Shown here: positions 1-10,468 of the stretch, piece by piece
Position numbering within the stretch: the first letter of the stretch is position 1
How the letters are laid out: each line of letters begins with the position of its first letter
Assembly: GCF_030272615.1 (NCBI RefSeq)
Contig: NC_081409.1
Coordinates: forward strand, 618,375,255-618,435,254
Direction of reading: 5' to 3'
Source of the DNA: Cryptomeria japonica
Taxonomy: Eukaryota > Streptophyta > Pinopsida > Cupressales > Cupressaceae
Length of the DNA: 60,000 bases
Program-made: the position numbers and the translations under genes
The notes under the pieces: generated by a model
What the model saw: only the letters and a program-made list of their open reading frames with translations
Database searches by the model: none
What the model was told of the DNA's origin: nothing

Positions 1-2345
1 GGGTTAGGGTTAAGTTTAGGGCAGGATTATTGTTAGGGTTAAGGTTTATGATTATACTTAGGTTAGAGTTAGGATTAGGGTTAGGGTTAGGATTATGATA
101 AAGGTTATTCTTAATTTTATTATTTACATCATAGTTTGCATTAAGGTTAGGTTTAAGATTATGGTTAGGCTTAGGGTTAGGGTCATAGTAAGGATTATGG
201 CTAGGGTTAGGGTTTACATCTAGCTAGGATCAGGGTTAAGGTTAGGGTTCGGATTTGGGTTAAGGTCATTATTAACATCATGGTTAGAGTTAGGTTTAGG
301 CTTAGGGTTAGGGTGGGGATTATGGTTAGGGTTTAAGATTAAGGATATAGTTAGGGTTATGGTTTGGGTTAGGGTTTAGAGCTAGGATTAGGATTATGAA
401 TAAGATTTACTCTTAGGATTAGGTATAGGTTTAGGGTTAGGGTTAGGGTTTGAATTAGGTTTTAGGGTTAGGGCTAAGTATTTTTGTTAGGGTTAGGGTT
501 TAGGGTTATGGTTAGGTTAGGGTTAGGGTTTAGTGTTATGGTCAGGATTATGGTTAGGGTTGGGATGGGGGTTAGGGTTAGAATTAGGGTTAGTGTTAGG
601 GTTACACTTATAATTAGGGTTAGGGTTAAAGATTATAATTAAAATTAGGGTTAGGGTTAGGATTATAATTATAATTAGGGTTAGGCTTATGGTTATCATT
701 CTAATTAAGGTTTGGATTAGGATTGGGGCTAGTCTTAGTGATTATAATTAGGGTTAGTATTAAAGATTATAATTAGTGATTTTAATTAAAATTAGGGTTA
801 GGGTTAGTATTGGGGTTAGTCTTAGTGATTATAATTAGGGTTACGGTTAGAGTTAGAATTATGGTTAGGGTTAGAATAAGAGATAGGTTTAAAATTAGGG
901 TTAGGGTTGGGGTTATAATTATAATTAGGGTTAGGGTTAAAGTTGTAATTATAATTAGGGTTAGGGTTATGGTTAGGATTATAATTAAGATTAGCTGTAG
1001 GGTTAGGGTTAGGGTTAGGATTGGGGTTAGTCTTACTGATTACAATTAGGGTTATGGTTAAATATTATAATCAGTGATTATAATCAAAATTAAGGTTAGT
1101 GTTAGGGTTAGAATTATAATTAGGAATAGGGTTAGAGTTAGGGATAAGATTAAAGATAGTATGTGATGATAGCTATAAGACTTAGGGTTTGGGTTAGGAT
1201 TAATGTTAGGTTTATAATAGGATTAGGGTTAAAATAGGGTTCAATTACGTTCATATTAGGGTTCAAATCTACAAATAGAGTTGAGTTTGGGGTTAACATT
1301 CAATTAGAAGGATTGGGGTTAAGGGTTAAGGTTATAGTTAATTAGACTCAGGGTTTGATTATGGAAGGGGTTTAATTATATTTAGGGTTAGGAATAGAGG
1401 TCAATTTGGGCTAGGATTCAATTACATTAGGGCCAGGTTTAAATTAGGATCAGGGCTAGTGTCTAATTATGGTTAGATTAGGGTTCAAGTTGTAGAGGGC
1501 TTAACTATAGGTTATTAATTAAGCTTAGGGTTATTTTATTGTTAGCTTTCAATAATGGCAAGATTAGGTCATTGGTAGGGTTCAATTAGGTATAGATTAC
1601 CTAGATTTTGTCAAGGTTAAGGATTGATTATGATATGGGTTTAATTATAGTTAGGATAAGTATTATATTTCACTTTAGGTTAGAATTAGGGTTAAATTAT
1701 GATTAGAGTTCAATCAGGTTATGGCTTTGGGGTAAAATTCAATTAGGATTACGTTTCAAACCAATATATGTATATTATTTGGTTTGCTAATGGAGTTCCA
1801 GATTAGGTTTTTGGTTAGAGATATAGTTAGATTTAAGGTTATTATTAGGTTAGGCTTAAGGTTAGGGTTAGGGCTAATATTGCAATTAGAGATAGAATAA
1901 AAATTATGACATTTTATTCAAGATTGAGGTTAGGGTTACTATTATAGTTAGGTTTATGGTTTAGGGTTATGGTTAGAATTATTGGTAGGGTTAGGGTTTA
2001 TATCATGGTTCGAGTTAGGGTTAGGGATAGGGGTATGGTTAGGGTTATGGTTTAGTGTTAGGGTTAACATTATGGTTAGAGTTTATATCAAGGTTACGAT
2101 TAGGGGTGGATTGTGATTAGGGTTTAAATCATTATTAGGGTTAGCATAAGGATTTTAGTGAGTATTATTGTGAGGTTTAGGGTTTACATGATGGGTAGGA
2201 TTAGGGGTAGGGTTATAATAATGATTAGGGTTTAGATTTATGGTTAGGAAAATAGTTAAGGTTAGGGTTTAATATTATGGCTAGGGTTAGGTTTTTTGTT
2301 AGGGTTAGGGTTTAGTGTTAGGGGTAGGATTATCATTATGATTTA
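1..2345. repeat. Degenerate telomere-like satellite block
   Basis: The block is built almost entirely from G-rich variants of GGGTTA and GGGTTTA on the plus strand, mixed with diverged units such as GGATTA and GGGTTC. Canonical plant telomere repeat is TTTAGGG; here the six-base TTAGGG spacing is commoner, with TTTAGGG interspersed. Unit order is irregular and exact runs are only a few units long, so this reads as an old interstitial array rather than a living chromosome end. Between about 600 and 1090 a higher-order pattern appears (see findings). The array decays gradually after about 1150 and fades near 2345. It continues off the left edge of the window. A short open frame at 810-1049 is only a by-product of the repeat. 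Confidence 0.9.
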
Positions 2346-3359
2346 CATGATTTGGTCTTATTATTTTGGTCCAATAATGATCTTAAAATTATAGTGATTA
2401 ACATATCATAAATTAGCTTTAAATTTATTTGTATCCAATAACAAGCTTTAAGGTTTACATGATTTGATCTTATTATTTTGATCCAAGCTTATATTTAACA
2501 TATCATTAACTCTAACCCTATTTAGTTTTCAGTTTACTAATTTAAAAGTATTTCTTTTGGAATTTGATTTGTGGCACATCATTGAAGTTTTAATTCAACC
2601 CTACAAAAGGAAACCATGGTTCTAGCTTAATTAATGAAAGTGATGACCTTTAGATTATAAATGGTAATGAATTGTATTAGGCTTTCTTATGATTTAGCAT
2701 TAGTATGCTAATTTGAGTTGGATTCATATTCAATTAGGTTTACTATTTCAATTTTTTGTCATTTATAGTTAATTTTAAAGTTCATTTTGGTTTATCTTGA
2801 GGGGTACGATTTCATTTAATAATGTATACAACATATATATTATATAAAGACCATGTTAACACAACCATGTGCTAAATGTCTTGTGGCATAAAACAAATGT
2901 AATTATTAAATGTAAGTTAAAAAGGATTATTTTTTTTAATTTTTGGAATTCAAATACAAATAATGTTAAAAATTTATTAAAATATAATAAAATAGTATAA
3001 AATTAACTAAGAGATAAATAAAATATCAATAGAAAAATGACATTTATATGAAAAATTATATAATCTATAAAGAGAGAAAATGTGAAATAAAATACTAAAT
3101 TGTTTTGAAATATTTGTTTATGAAATTTTAATTTTTTAAAATTTAGAAAAATTATATTTTATTTATTATAAAAATATATAAATAATTTATTGTTTGACTA
3201 AATTAGAAATAAAAAATTATATATTATTTTTAAAATATTTGTGCATGCATGTTTTGATTTTTTGAATTTAGAAACATTATATATCTACATGTATGCATAT
3301 AACTTTGATTTTTTTGAATTTAGAAACATTATATTTTATGTTTAAAATTATCAAACATA
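2341..3359. other. AT-rich spacer with short duplications
   Basis: No gene is visible. A segment of about 35 bp with TTTACATGATTTG and CTTATTATTTTG occurs near 2341 and again near 2453. A second motif, TTTTTGAATTTAGAAACATT, occurs near 3257 and again near 3310. The rest is homopolymer-rich A/T sequence. Confidence 0.6.
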
Positions 3360-3762
3360 GAATTTGATGCTCTGCAAAAAGGATTAGAAAATCTGTTTGA
3401 TGGCAACACACACAAGAGCACAAGAAACAAACGTTAGTGTTAGCAACAAAAGATTATCCTAAACAGGCATATCAAGAGAGATATTAAGCATGAAATAGAA
3501 AGCATATAAACATGAATAAAATAGCTAATCAAGATGCTCATAGTTGCTCCTCCCTTGTTCCTCTCCTCTCCAAGTCCCAAATGAGTGTAGCTCTCAGCTT
3601 TTAGCACTATCCATGGATGCCATATGGAGATTCAAGATAGTTGAATATGATAAGCAAATGCTATGCAAGTGTAGATAGTGATGCTATGAGAAAGCTCTAT
3701 GCTAATGCCAGTATAACAACAATACTCTAATGCTTCTCTGCTTTTGCTTGAGGAGAAGGGTT

Positions 3763-3771
3763 CTATTTATA
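3763..3771 (-). promoter_or_regulatory. TATA box of the solo LTR
   Basis: On the minus strand the sequence is TATAAATAG, followed by a less AT-rich stretch of about 400 bases to the LTR end. This spacing suits a U3/R promoter of a minus-strand LTR. Confidence 0.45.
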
Positions 3772-4129
3772 GAAGAAATGGGGAAATGAAGGGTTAAGAT
3801 TGAATGGTTTAATCAAGGGCCAAGTTTGAAAGTTGGGGATCCATGTGCACAATTGGCACCAATAAAATGGTGACAAGTGTCAACATAGGATTGGGTTGAG
3901 AGAAGAGGTTGGAGGCATTAAAGGCCTGAGAAGACCTCATGGCTATCTAGAGGCTAAGGGTCAAGTCCAAATTAAGATTACCCACTGGATTAAGAGTTAA
4001 TCCAAGGATAAACCTTTGTGCAAATGTTTAAGAGATAATCATGGTCAAAGCATTAATGGCCTGATGAGACCTTTGGGCTGGGTAGAGGTTGACTCAAAAC
4101 AAATGTTTTAACCATGTGGGAGGGTTTGA

Positions 4130-4870
4130 GGTAACCATTAATGGTTATTGGAGACTTTGGGGATTAAGTGGTTGAAGGTTGAAAGCCTTCAATGGTTATC
4201 AAAGGCTTTGAGCCATTTAGTGGTTGAAGGTTGAAAGCCTTTAATGGTTATCAAAGACTTTGAGGGTTTGAGAAGTGACTTCCCTTTTGCTTAGGAATGT
4301 GACAAAGTTTAGAGAAGGGGTTAGGTTATTTAGAAGTGATTAGAAAATTCTAGAAGGGGTTTAGGCATGCAAGTGGATTTTGTAGGAAAATGCAAGTGGG
4401 AGAAATTTTGGTATTTTTAATTAAAATAAAATCATTTATTTCAATTAAATGGTGTAATTTGCATTTGGATAAATATTCAAATAAATATTAATTTATTTAA
4501 ATGAGAAAAATGAAGATAAAGCATTAAAATGCTTGAAGACTTTGAGGGAAACCATTAAAGGCTTGAAGACTTTAAGGAAAACCATTAAAGTCTTAAGAAG
4601 ACTTTAGAAGGAAGCCATCAAGTTTGAAGACTTTAAAGCCATCAAGTTTGAATACTTTAAGGGAAACCATTAAAGGTTTCAAGTGGGTGAGGATAAATGG
4701 GATTTTAAATAAATAATTTATTTAAAATAGTTGTGCAACTTGCTTTTGTAGGAAAATACAAGTGGGTGGAGGATAAAGGTGATTTAAATAAATTATTTAT
4801 TTAAAATAATTGTTCAACTTGCATTTGTAGGAAAATACAAGTGGGTAGAGGATAAAGGTGATTTAAATAA
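4130..4870. repeat. Tandem repeats inside the solo LTR
   Basis: Three local repeat families follow one another. At 4130-4262 a unit with GGTTGAAGGTTGAAAGCC is duplicated. At 4520-4680 units with AAACCATTAAAGGCTTGAAG recur with variation. At about 4710-4870 a 79-bp unit with TTGTAGGAAAATACAAGTGG occurs twice with few changes. Palindromic ATTTAAATAAAT/ATTTATTTAAAT segments separate them and continue to about 5100. Confidence 0.65.
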
Positions 4871-5172
4871 ATGTTAATTTATTTAAATGTGAGAGGTGGG
4901 ATTTTGGGGGATTTAAATAAATATTAATTTATTTAAATGTGAGAGAAGATTTAATTAAACAAATATGATTTATTTATTTAATTAATGGTCTGAATTTGGT
5001 TAAGTGAATTAAATCAAATAAATTGAATAATTTATTTAATTAATAGGAGAAGAGGGTTAAGATGAATTAATTAAATATTAATTTAATTAATTCATTAATT
5101 GATGGTTAAATAATCAAATAAATACTAAGTATTCATTTAATTAAGTGGACAGATTTATGTGACTACAAAATT

Positions 5173-8100
5173 TATTTTTAATTTTTCTAAATTGAAAATT
5201 AAGATTCTTTATTTATTTTTTATCAAAGCAATGGTGTCAATCAATTTCCTATAGACACCATTCCAAGATGAAAACTGTTGTTCAAAAGCATGTTTATGTT
5301 TGTAGAAGTAAATAACTCATAGACTATAGAAAGTTGCATTTTTAATTGTAGAATAAAATTAACTTGAACTCCTTATAATTGCTAATATCTATTTCAATGT
5401 ATTGTAGCTTTAAATATTTTCTATTGATAAATATTTCCAAAATAAAAAATCTTATTTGAAAATACTGATCTACTTTATTTACAATTTTTTTGCCAACATA
5501 ATCAAAAATATTTTGAAGTCTTCAATAAGATGTGAATTTAATAATATCTTTTATATATTTGATAACAATAACTTAAATCCAAGACAAATTTTTTTTCTTC
5601 TAAAAATGTTGACTTCCATTAGATTTATATGAATTCAATGCATTTTAAAAAATGCATGAAATTTTACAATAGAGAGCATTTTAAAGAGTAGCAGTACGGT
5701 TTATTTAAAACCTTCCTCTATCAACTAGATGTGAAAGGACATGAACTATTTCTCCATGTAATATTATTTTATGTAAAATGACATGAACTATTTCTCCATG
5801 TAATATCATCATTAAAATTCTGCATAATGTGTGGATTAGTAGAATTTGTGTTACAGATAAAATTACTAAGTATATAGGTAACCTTGGGTGAATATCAGCT
5901 AATCTCATTGTAATAAATAAAAAAATGAATTGGCTGAGATGATTTAGTTGTATAAAGCAATAATTTTTTCTTACAGAATTATTAAGTAATAAAATAATAC
6001 ATATATAGAATCGTATATCTAACAAATATCCTTTGTGCTAAAATTCTTGCCTAAGAAGATATCTTGCCCCAATTTTGATAGAATTACAAGATAAGAAAAG
6101 GAAGTAATGATGGCAAGCAGTATATTTGGTTTTCCTATTCATTTGCCCTGGTGTTGCCTAGATCCATATGGAGATGAAGGAATTCAATAAACTTGACTTC
6201 ATGTGAGAAGAATGTAGAGTGAAAACAAAATATTAAACTGTAGAAACAATGATAAATAGATTCATGATTTGAACAATGAAACAATAAATGAGATTAGAGA
6301 AATAAAGCTCATAAATTATGCATTTTATTCCCCTCTCCACAATCAAACAATAGATAAACCAAGTAAACAAACAAAATTAAAAAAAAATGGTGATAAAAGC
6401 ATACAATGGTGTTTATCTAAAGAGAATTGCATCTAAATACTTGTATTTACCAAAAAAAAAAATCTATATCATAATCCTGACATAGTAATTCTCAGTATCT
6501 AGTTCTCTCAGATTCAAGCTATAATTTTAATTTGTTCATATATGCCCTTCTATCTCCTACTGAAACCCGCAAGTGTAAATACAAAAGTACAGGAAAATAA
6601 TGACTTTGCTTTACTCTTGCCAAAAAAATAAAGAAAAACATGAAATCCCTAAATCGAAGGGAGGAGGTTAATCTTATCCAAGGGATGAGATTGATCCCTC
6701 TCGGAATAAAAAAGAAGTTAGACCTAAAAAAATCAGACTTAAATTAGAGGGATGAGATTAAAAAAATCAGACCACAATCTATGTATTCTCAATTTGAATC
6801 TTATCCATGAGATGAGATTGATCCCTCTCGGAGGTTAATCTCTATATTGATTGCCCATGGGCCTACTCTTCTTTTGTAATTTTTTATTCATTTTTTTATT
6901 GATGTATATTCTAGATTTTTTCTGTTGAATATACTTGTGAAGTAGGCAATTCAACATGTTTGGATTGGACATTTTTCTGTGTAAATAGATGTAACTGAGA
7001 TCAAAGGAAGCATACTCGATTATGCATGAAAAAGGTAGAGTAAATAAAGAATAAGAAACCCCGATAGTGATGCACTTGAACCTCCTAATGAATACACTGC
7101 TCAATTCCAATAGATTTAATAAAAATAATGAAATCCTTGTCACCAATAATGTGATGACTATAATATGTATTTGGATCTTCATCCAGGTTGCAAACAAATC
7201 AATTGCAGAATAATAGAGATAGGAGCAATTATTCTAACAGAGATAGCAGCTATTATTGTAACAGAGATAGGATCAATTCACCAATTCAATTTTGGTGCAA
7301 TTCACACTGCTCGAACCAAAAATAGAAAAACTATATAGAGAATTCAATATTAATATATGATAAAATGCATAATTTCTATAAAACATTGAGATAAATGCAT
7401 TTTCTATCCATAACAAAGAAAGTGGAAATACAACTTGATCGGAGACTATATTATCTCCCACCAAGGCAGAAACTACATGAATTTCTTCTTATTGCAACTG
7501 CATGCAACCCAATGCCAATCGATTATGCTATCATTGAGGCAATAATAATAAAATTATAGGAATATGGATCAACAAATGAATCACAACTATTTCTAAACGT
7601 ATAAAAATATTTAATAAGATTGGTTAAACCTTCTAGAAAAGAATGCTACAAAAATCTATTCGAACTTAGACAGATAAATCAAATCGCAAAGCAAAATTCT
7701 AGCTATGGAACAGTAACTGCGTGCATTGAGGGCCTGGTTGTGGAACGTGCTTTTCGCCAGGATGGGTTAATGTTGTTGTGACCTTTGGATTTAGCATGTA
7801 ATGTCCACACTTCCTGCCCTACTTTAACTACAGTCCCGCATAATGCTCTCATTATTATTATAATTTATCTTGCACATTGGCACGACTCATTCTTTTCCTG
7901 ACTTTTCGAATATCCTGACTCTTTGAATATCCCGACTCTTCAAATATTTTGTAACTGTCAGAATGTGAGTTCCTCCCACCTCGGAAATAATTCCAATGCT
8001 TGTTATTTCCATGCATGACTGATGGGAATAAAGAAAGTTTCTTTTTTCTTACACCGTTACTCATGGTGAGCCCTATATGGTATTTAATATGATGCCATTG

Positions 8101-8838
8101 TAGGTTATGCCTCTCAGCATAACTATGAAAAAAATAATAACCTAAGTTTGAGTTTTTATATTGGTAATGGAATGTTTTAAACTCCAATCATACCAATCAA
8201 TTGGCAAATTAATAAAATTTAAAAGAACTACTTTAAATTAGAAGTAAAATTTCAATATTCTTTCTTAAACTCATACATCTGATTTTGATTTTTTTATTGC
8301 TTCATCCTTTTGTAATTCATGAATTTTCCACTAATTTGTTGTCATTACTATTTTTTTAACTCTTTATGATTATTATTATTATAAATGTTGGCTATTTAAT
8401 TATTAAGTATTATAGTACCTCCAAAATTTTGTGTGAAGGATAGTTGTTGGGTTATGAATGAGAGAGATGTCTCTTATCCCAGCGCACTCCTGGTAGATTA
8501 TGAAGTGTATGTTGTCTTGAAGGTTGTAAAATGGAGTCTAAGTTGATGAACAAAAGGATAGCATGTGCGTCCCATGGTGGGAGTTTTTAATATTTAACAT
8601 AAATAAATTTTTAAATCTTAAACTTTTTTTTTATATAAATTTGTTGAATCAATCTAAGATTTGATAGTCTTGACCTACATGAATCAATCCTTAGATTGAT
8701 TATGAGTAGAATAGTATTGACGTTAAGAGATCAAGCATCAAATATTATAATTATAATATAATTATATAAAATGAAGGAACACGTAATAATCAATGATTCA
8801 TTCATAAATATAAAATAAAGTAAATATTAAATGGGAAT
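5173..8838. other. AT-rich spacer, no supported gene
   Basis: No reading frame here has a recognisable protein pattern; the longest open frames on the minus strand (5705-6025, 6835-7197, 7858-8187) are low-complexity. Local duplications are visible: GACATGAACTATTTCTCCAT at 5738 and 5780 (42-bp period); a 35-bp segment with GGGATGAGATTGATCCCTCT (6671-6705) repeated at 6798-6832 with two changes; AACAGAGATAG units at 7206-7276; and a threefold 18-bp unit with ATATCCTGACTCTT near 7880-7930. Confidence 0.6.
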
Positions 8839-8850
8839 ATATAAGAAATG
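8839..8850. repeat. Target-site duplication, left copy (LINE 1)
   Basis: ATATAAGAAATG directly precedes the LINE and is repeated exactly at 14673-14684 after the A-rich tail. The 12-bp length suits L1-type target-primed insertion. Confidence 0.88.
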
Positions 8851-8852
8851 TC

Positions 8853-10466
8853 GTAGTCAAACCCACCCCTGAAAAAACCTTCGCTGAGACCGTCACGCCG
8901 CCTGCAAATGGAGTCCACTCATCGGTGCACTTCCTTAAGGCACCTACAAATGAAGGACCTAGTAAGGATGGTAAGTCCCCTTGCAATACCTCAGACCCCT
9001 TCTGCATTTCGCCAAATATGAAAATGTTGAATGAAATTGCCTTGGAAAAACTTAGGTTATGTAACACTGCTATATTTTTTGCTTGTGTTGATGCTCAAAA
9101 GTGCCTGCCTAGGAAATTTGTAGACGATTGGTTTCACAATCTATAGAATCTTAAGCTAGGGCTTAAAATCATATTTTGTAGACAAATACAGAGAGGTTTG
9201 TTTCTCATCTTCCTTAATTTGCATGAGTCCTAGTTAGAAGCTCTTAAACGACAGTACTGGACAGTTGGAAATACCTCCTTCTGAGCTGTAGCTTGGTCTC
9301 CTGAAGCGGCTAATGAGGAAGTCCTCAGATTATCCACTCCCAGATGGGTCATCCTCAAGGATGTCCCTCCCTTTCTGTGGCATTTTCTTTCCCAATTAAT
9401 GGAACCTTTTGGCAAAATATTTTGGATCAATGAAACTGCTCGGTTGGTTCCCAACCTAGACGCAAGAATGCTTGTCTCAATCAAGCCCAGAATTGACATC
9501 CCACCTTTTTTAAACCTAAATATTAATGGGGACACATTTATCTATCCGGTTAAAATGCTTGGAGGTTTGAATGCTTGTTTCCTTAGCAAGAAAGAAGGGC
9601 ATATTAGTAAAAACTACCCAATTATTAGTCGCAGGAACCAAAAGCATAACTTAGCTGGGACCTCTGTTAACCCTAATAATATTAATGAACTAAATTCTTT
9701 GTCTCCTCACTCTGCTTATGTGGTCTCTGAAGTTATTGCTCCCACTCCTACTGAACTTAACCCTCGCAAGCCCAATCTCGCACCATCGGCCCCTGAGCAT
9801 CTCATCCCTGGCTCTGACCCTCTGCTCAACCTTGTGGAACCACACTTTGAGGGATTTCAGCTTGTTACCTTGAGAAAACGAAGCCATAAAACTACCCCTT
9901 TCAATTCCCTAAACCATAGTCATTCAAATACCATCCAATTGGCCTCTAACCATAAACCCCAGGACCCTCCTCAATCCCCTGTCATTTCTGTGGTTAAAAA
10001 TATGGTCAAAAACCTAGAAAACCCCAATTGTGGTGGTGATGCTGGTAACATTTGTAATAACCCTACAATGATCCTTAGATCCAGAACCCCCTTACAATTG
10101 GTCTCCTCTTCACTTGCAGGTCTTATTACTGATACTAGCACCATCAACCCATCGACTGCATCTACACTCAAAGAGCTGGAGGATAATCATATTTTAGAAG
10201 TTATTTATGCAAAAAAAGGCTTAGATGAAATTAGATCTAGCACTATGCTCCTTGGCTTTCCAGGCTCCCAGTTGTCTGGGTCTGACATAAGAGGAAATTC
10301 TAATATTAGAACTGAGCCTCCTGAAAACAGTGAAGATGATGAGGACCTTATGAAAGGTTACTCCCTAAATAAAAAGAAAGGTAGGTCTGTGGGCTCCAAA
10401 AACAAGAAGAAGCCTGAAGATCAACACGGTCTCCCTACCAGTCCCCCCTTAAATCCTCCTCTTTAA
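8853..10466 (+). pseudogene. LINE 1 ORF1, gag-like RNA-binding protein (decayed)
   Basis: The frame runs from just inside the element to a TAA at 10464-10466. No initiating ATG survives in frame near the 5' end. Stops near 9147, in the segment around 9235 and near 9290 interrupt the N-terminal part; from 9399 to the end it is open for 355 codons. The N-terminal half resembles the DUF4283-type domain of plant L1 ORF1 proteins (FFACVDAQKCLP, WVILKDVPPFLW). A zinc knuckle follows at about codons 60-75 of the open part (ACFLSKKEGHISKNYP). The expected C-X2-C-X4-H-X4-C pattern has lost its second Cys (Ser) and last Cys (Tyr), so zinc binding is probably gone. The C-terminal third is Pro/Ser/Asn-rich and ends in a basic patch (KKKGRSVGSKNKKK), fitting RNA binding. 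In the cell such a protein coats the element RNA. Confidence 0.82.
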
Positions 10467-10468
10467 TG
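10464..10468 (+). promoter_or_regulatory. TAATG stop-start overlap between ORF1 and ORF2
   Basis: The TAA ending ORF1 and the ATG opening ORF2 share one base. In several non-LTR retrotransposons this arrangement is used for termination-reinitiation translation of ORF2. Here the mechanism is inferred from the overlap only. Confidence 0.65.

Larger units (their letters stand above)
3365..5167 (-). mobile_element. Probable solo LTR (minus orientation)
   Basis: Read on the minus strand the segment starts TGTAGTCACATAAATC at 5167 and ends GCAGAGCATCA at 3365, giving the TG...CA ends of an LTR. The flanking five bases are GAATT (3360-3364) and AAATT (5168-5172), a 4/5 match as expected for an old target-site duplication. 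A good TATA box lies inside on the minus strand at 3771-3763. No primer-binding site, polypurine tract or coding sequence adjoins either end, so it looks like a solo LTR of about 1.8 kb left by recombination. The half nearer 5167 is rich in local tandem repeats. The family is not recognised. The boundaries rest on the ends and the imperfect duplication only. Confidence 0.5.

Noticed and set aside
810-1049. 79-codon open frame rich in Arg, Val and Ile
   Set aside because: It is a translation of the telomere-like repeat, with a non-ATG start.
1-2345. Functional chromosome end
   Set aside because: The repeats are degenerate and mixed, exact runs are very short, and ordinary sequence follows without a subtelomeric gene pattern.
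5705-8187. Several minus-strand open frames of 60-120 codons
   Set aside because: Low-complexity, AT-driven composition, no family pattern, and some lack an ATG start.
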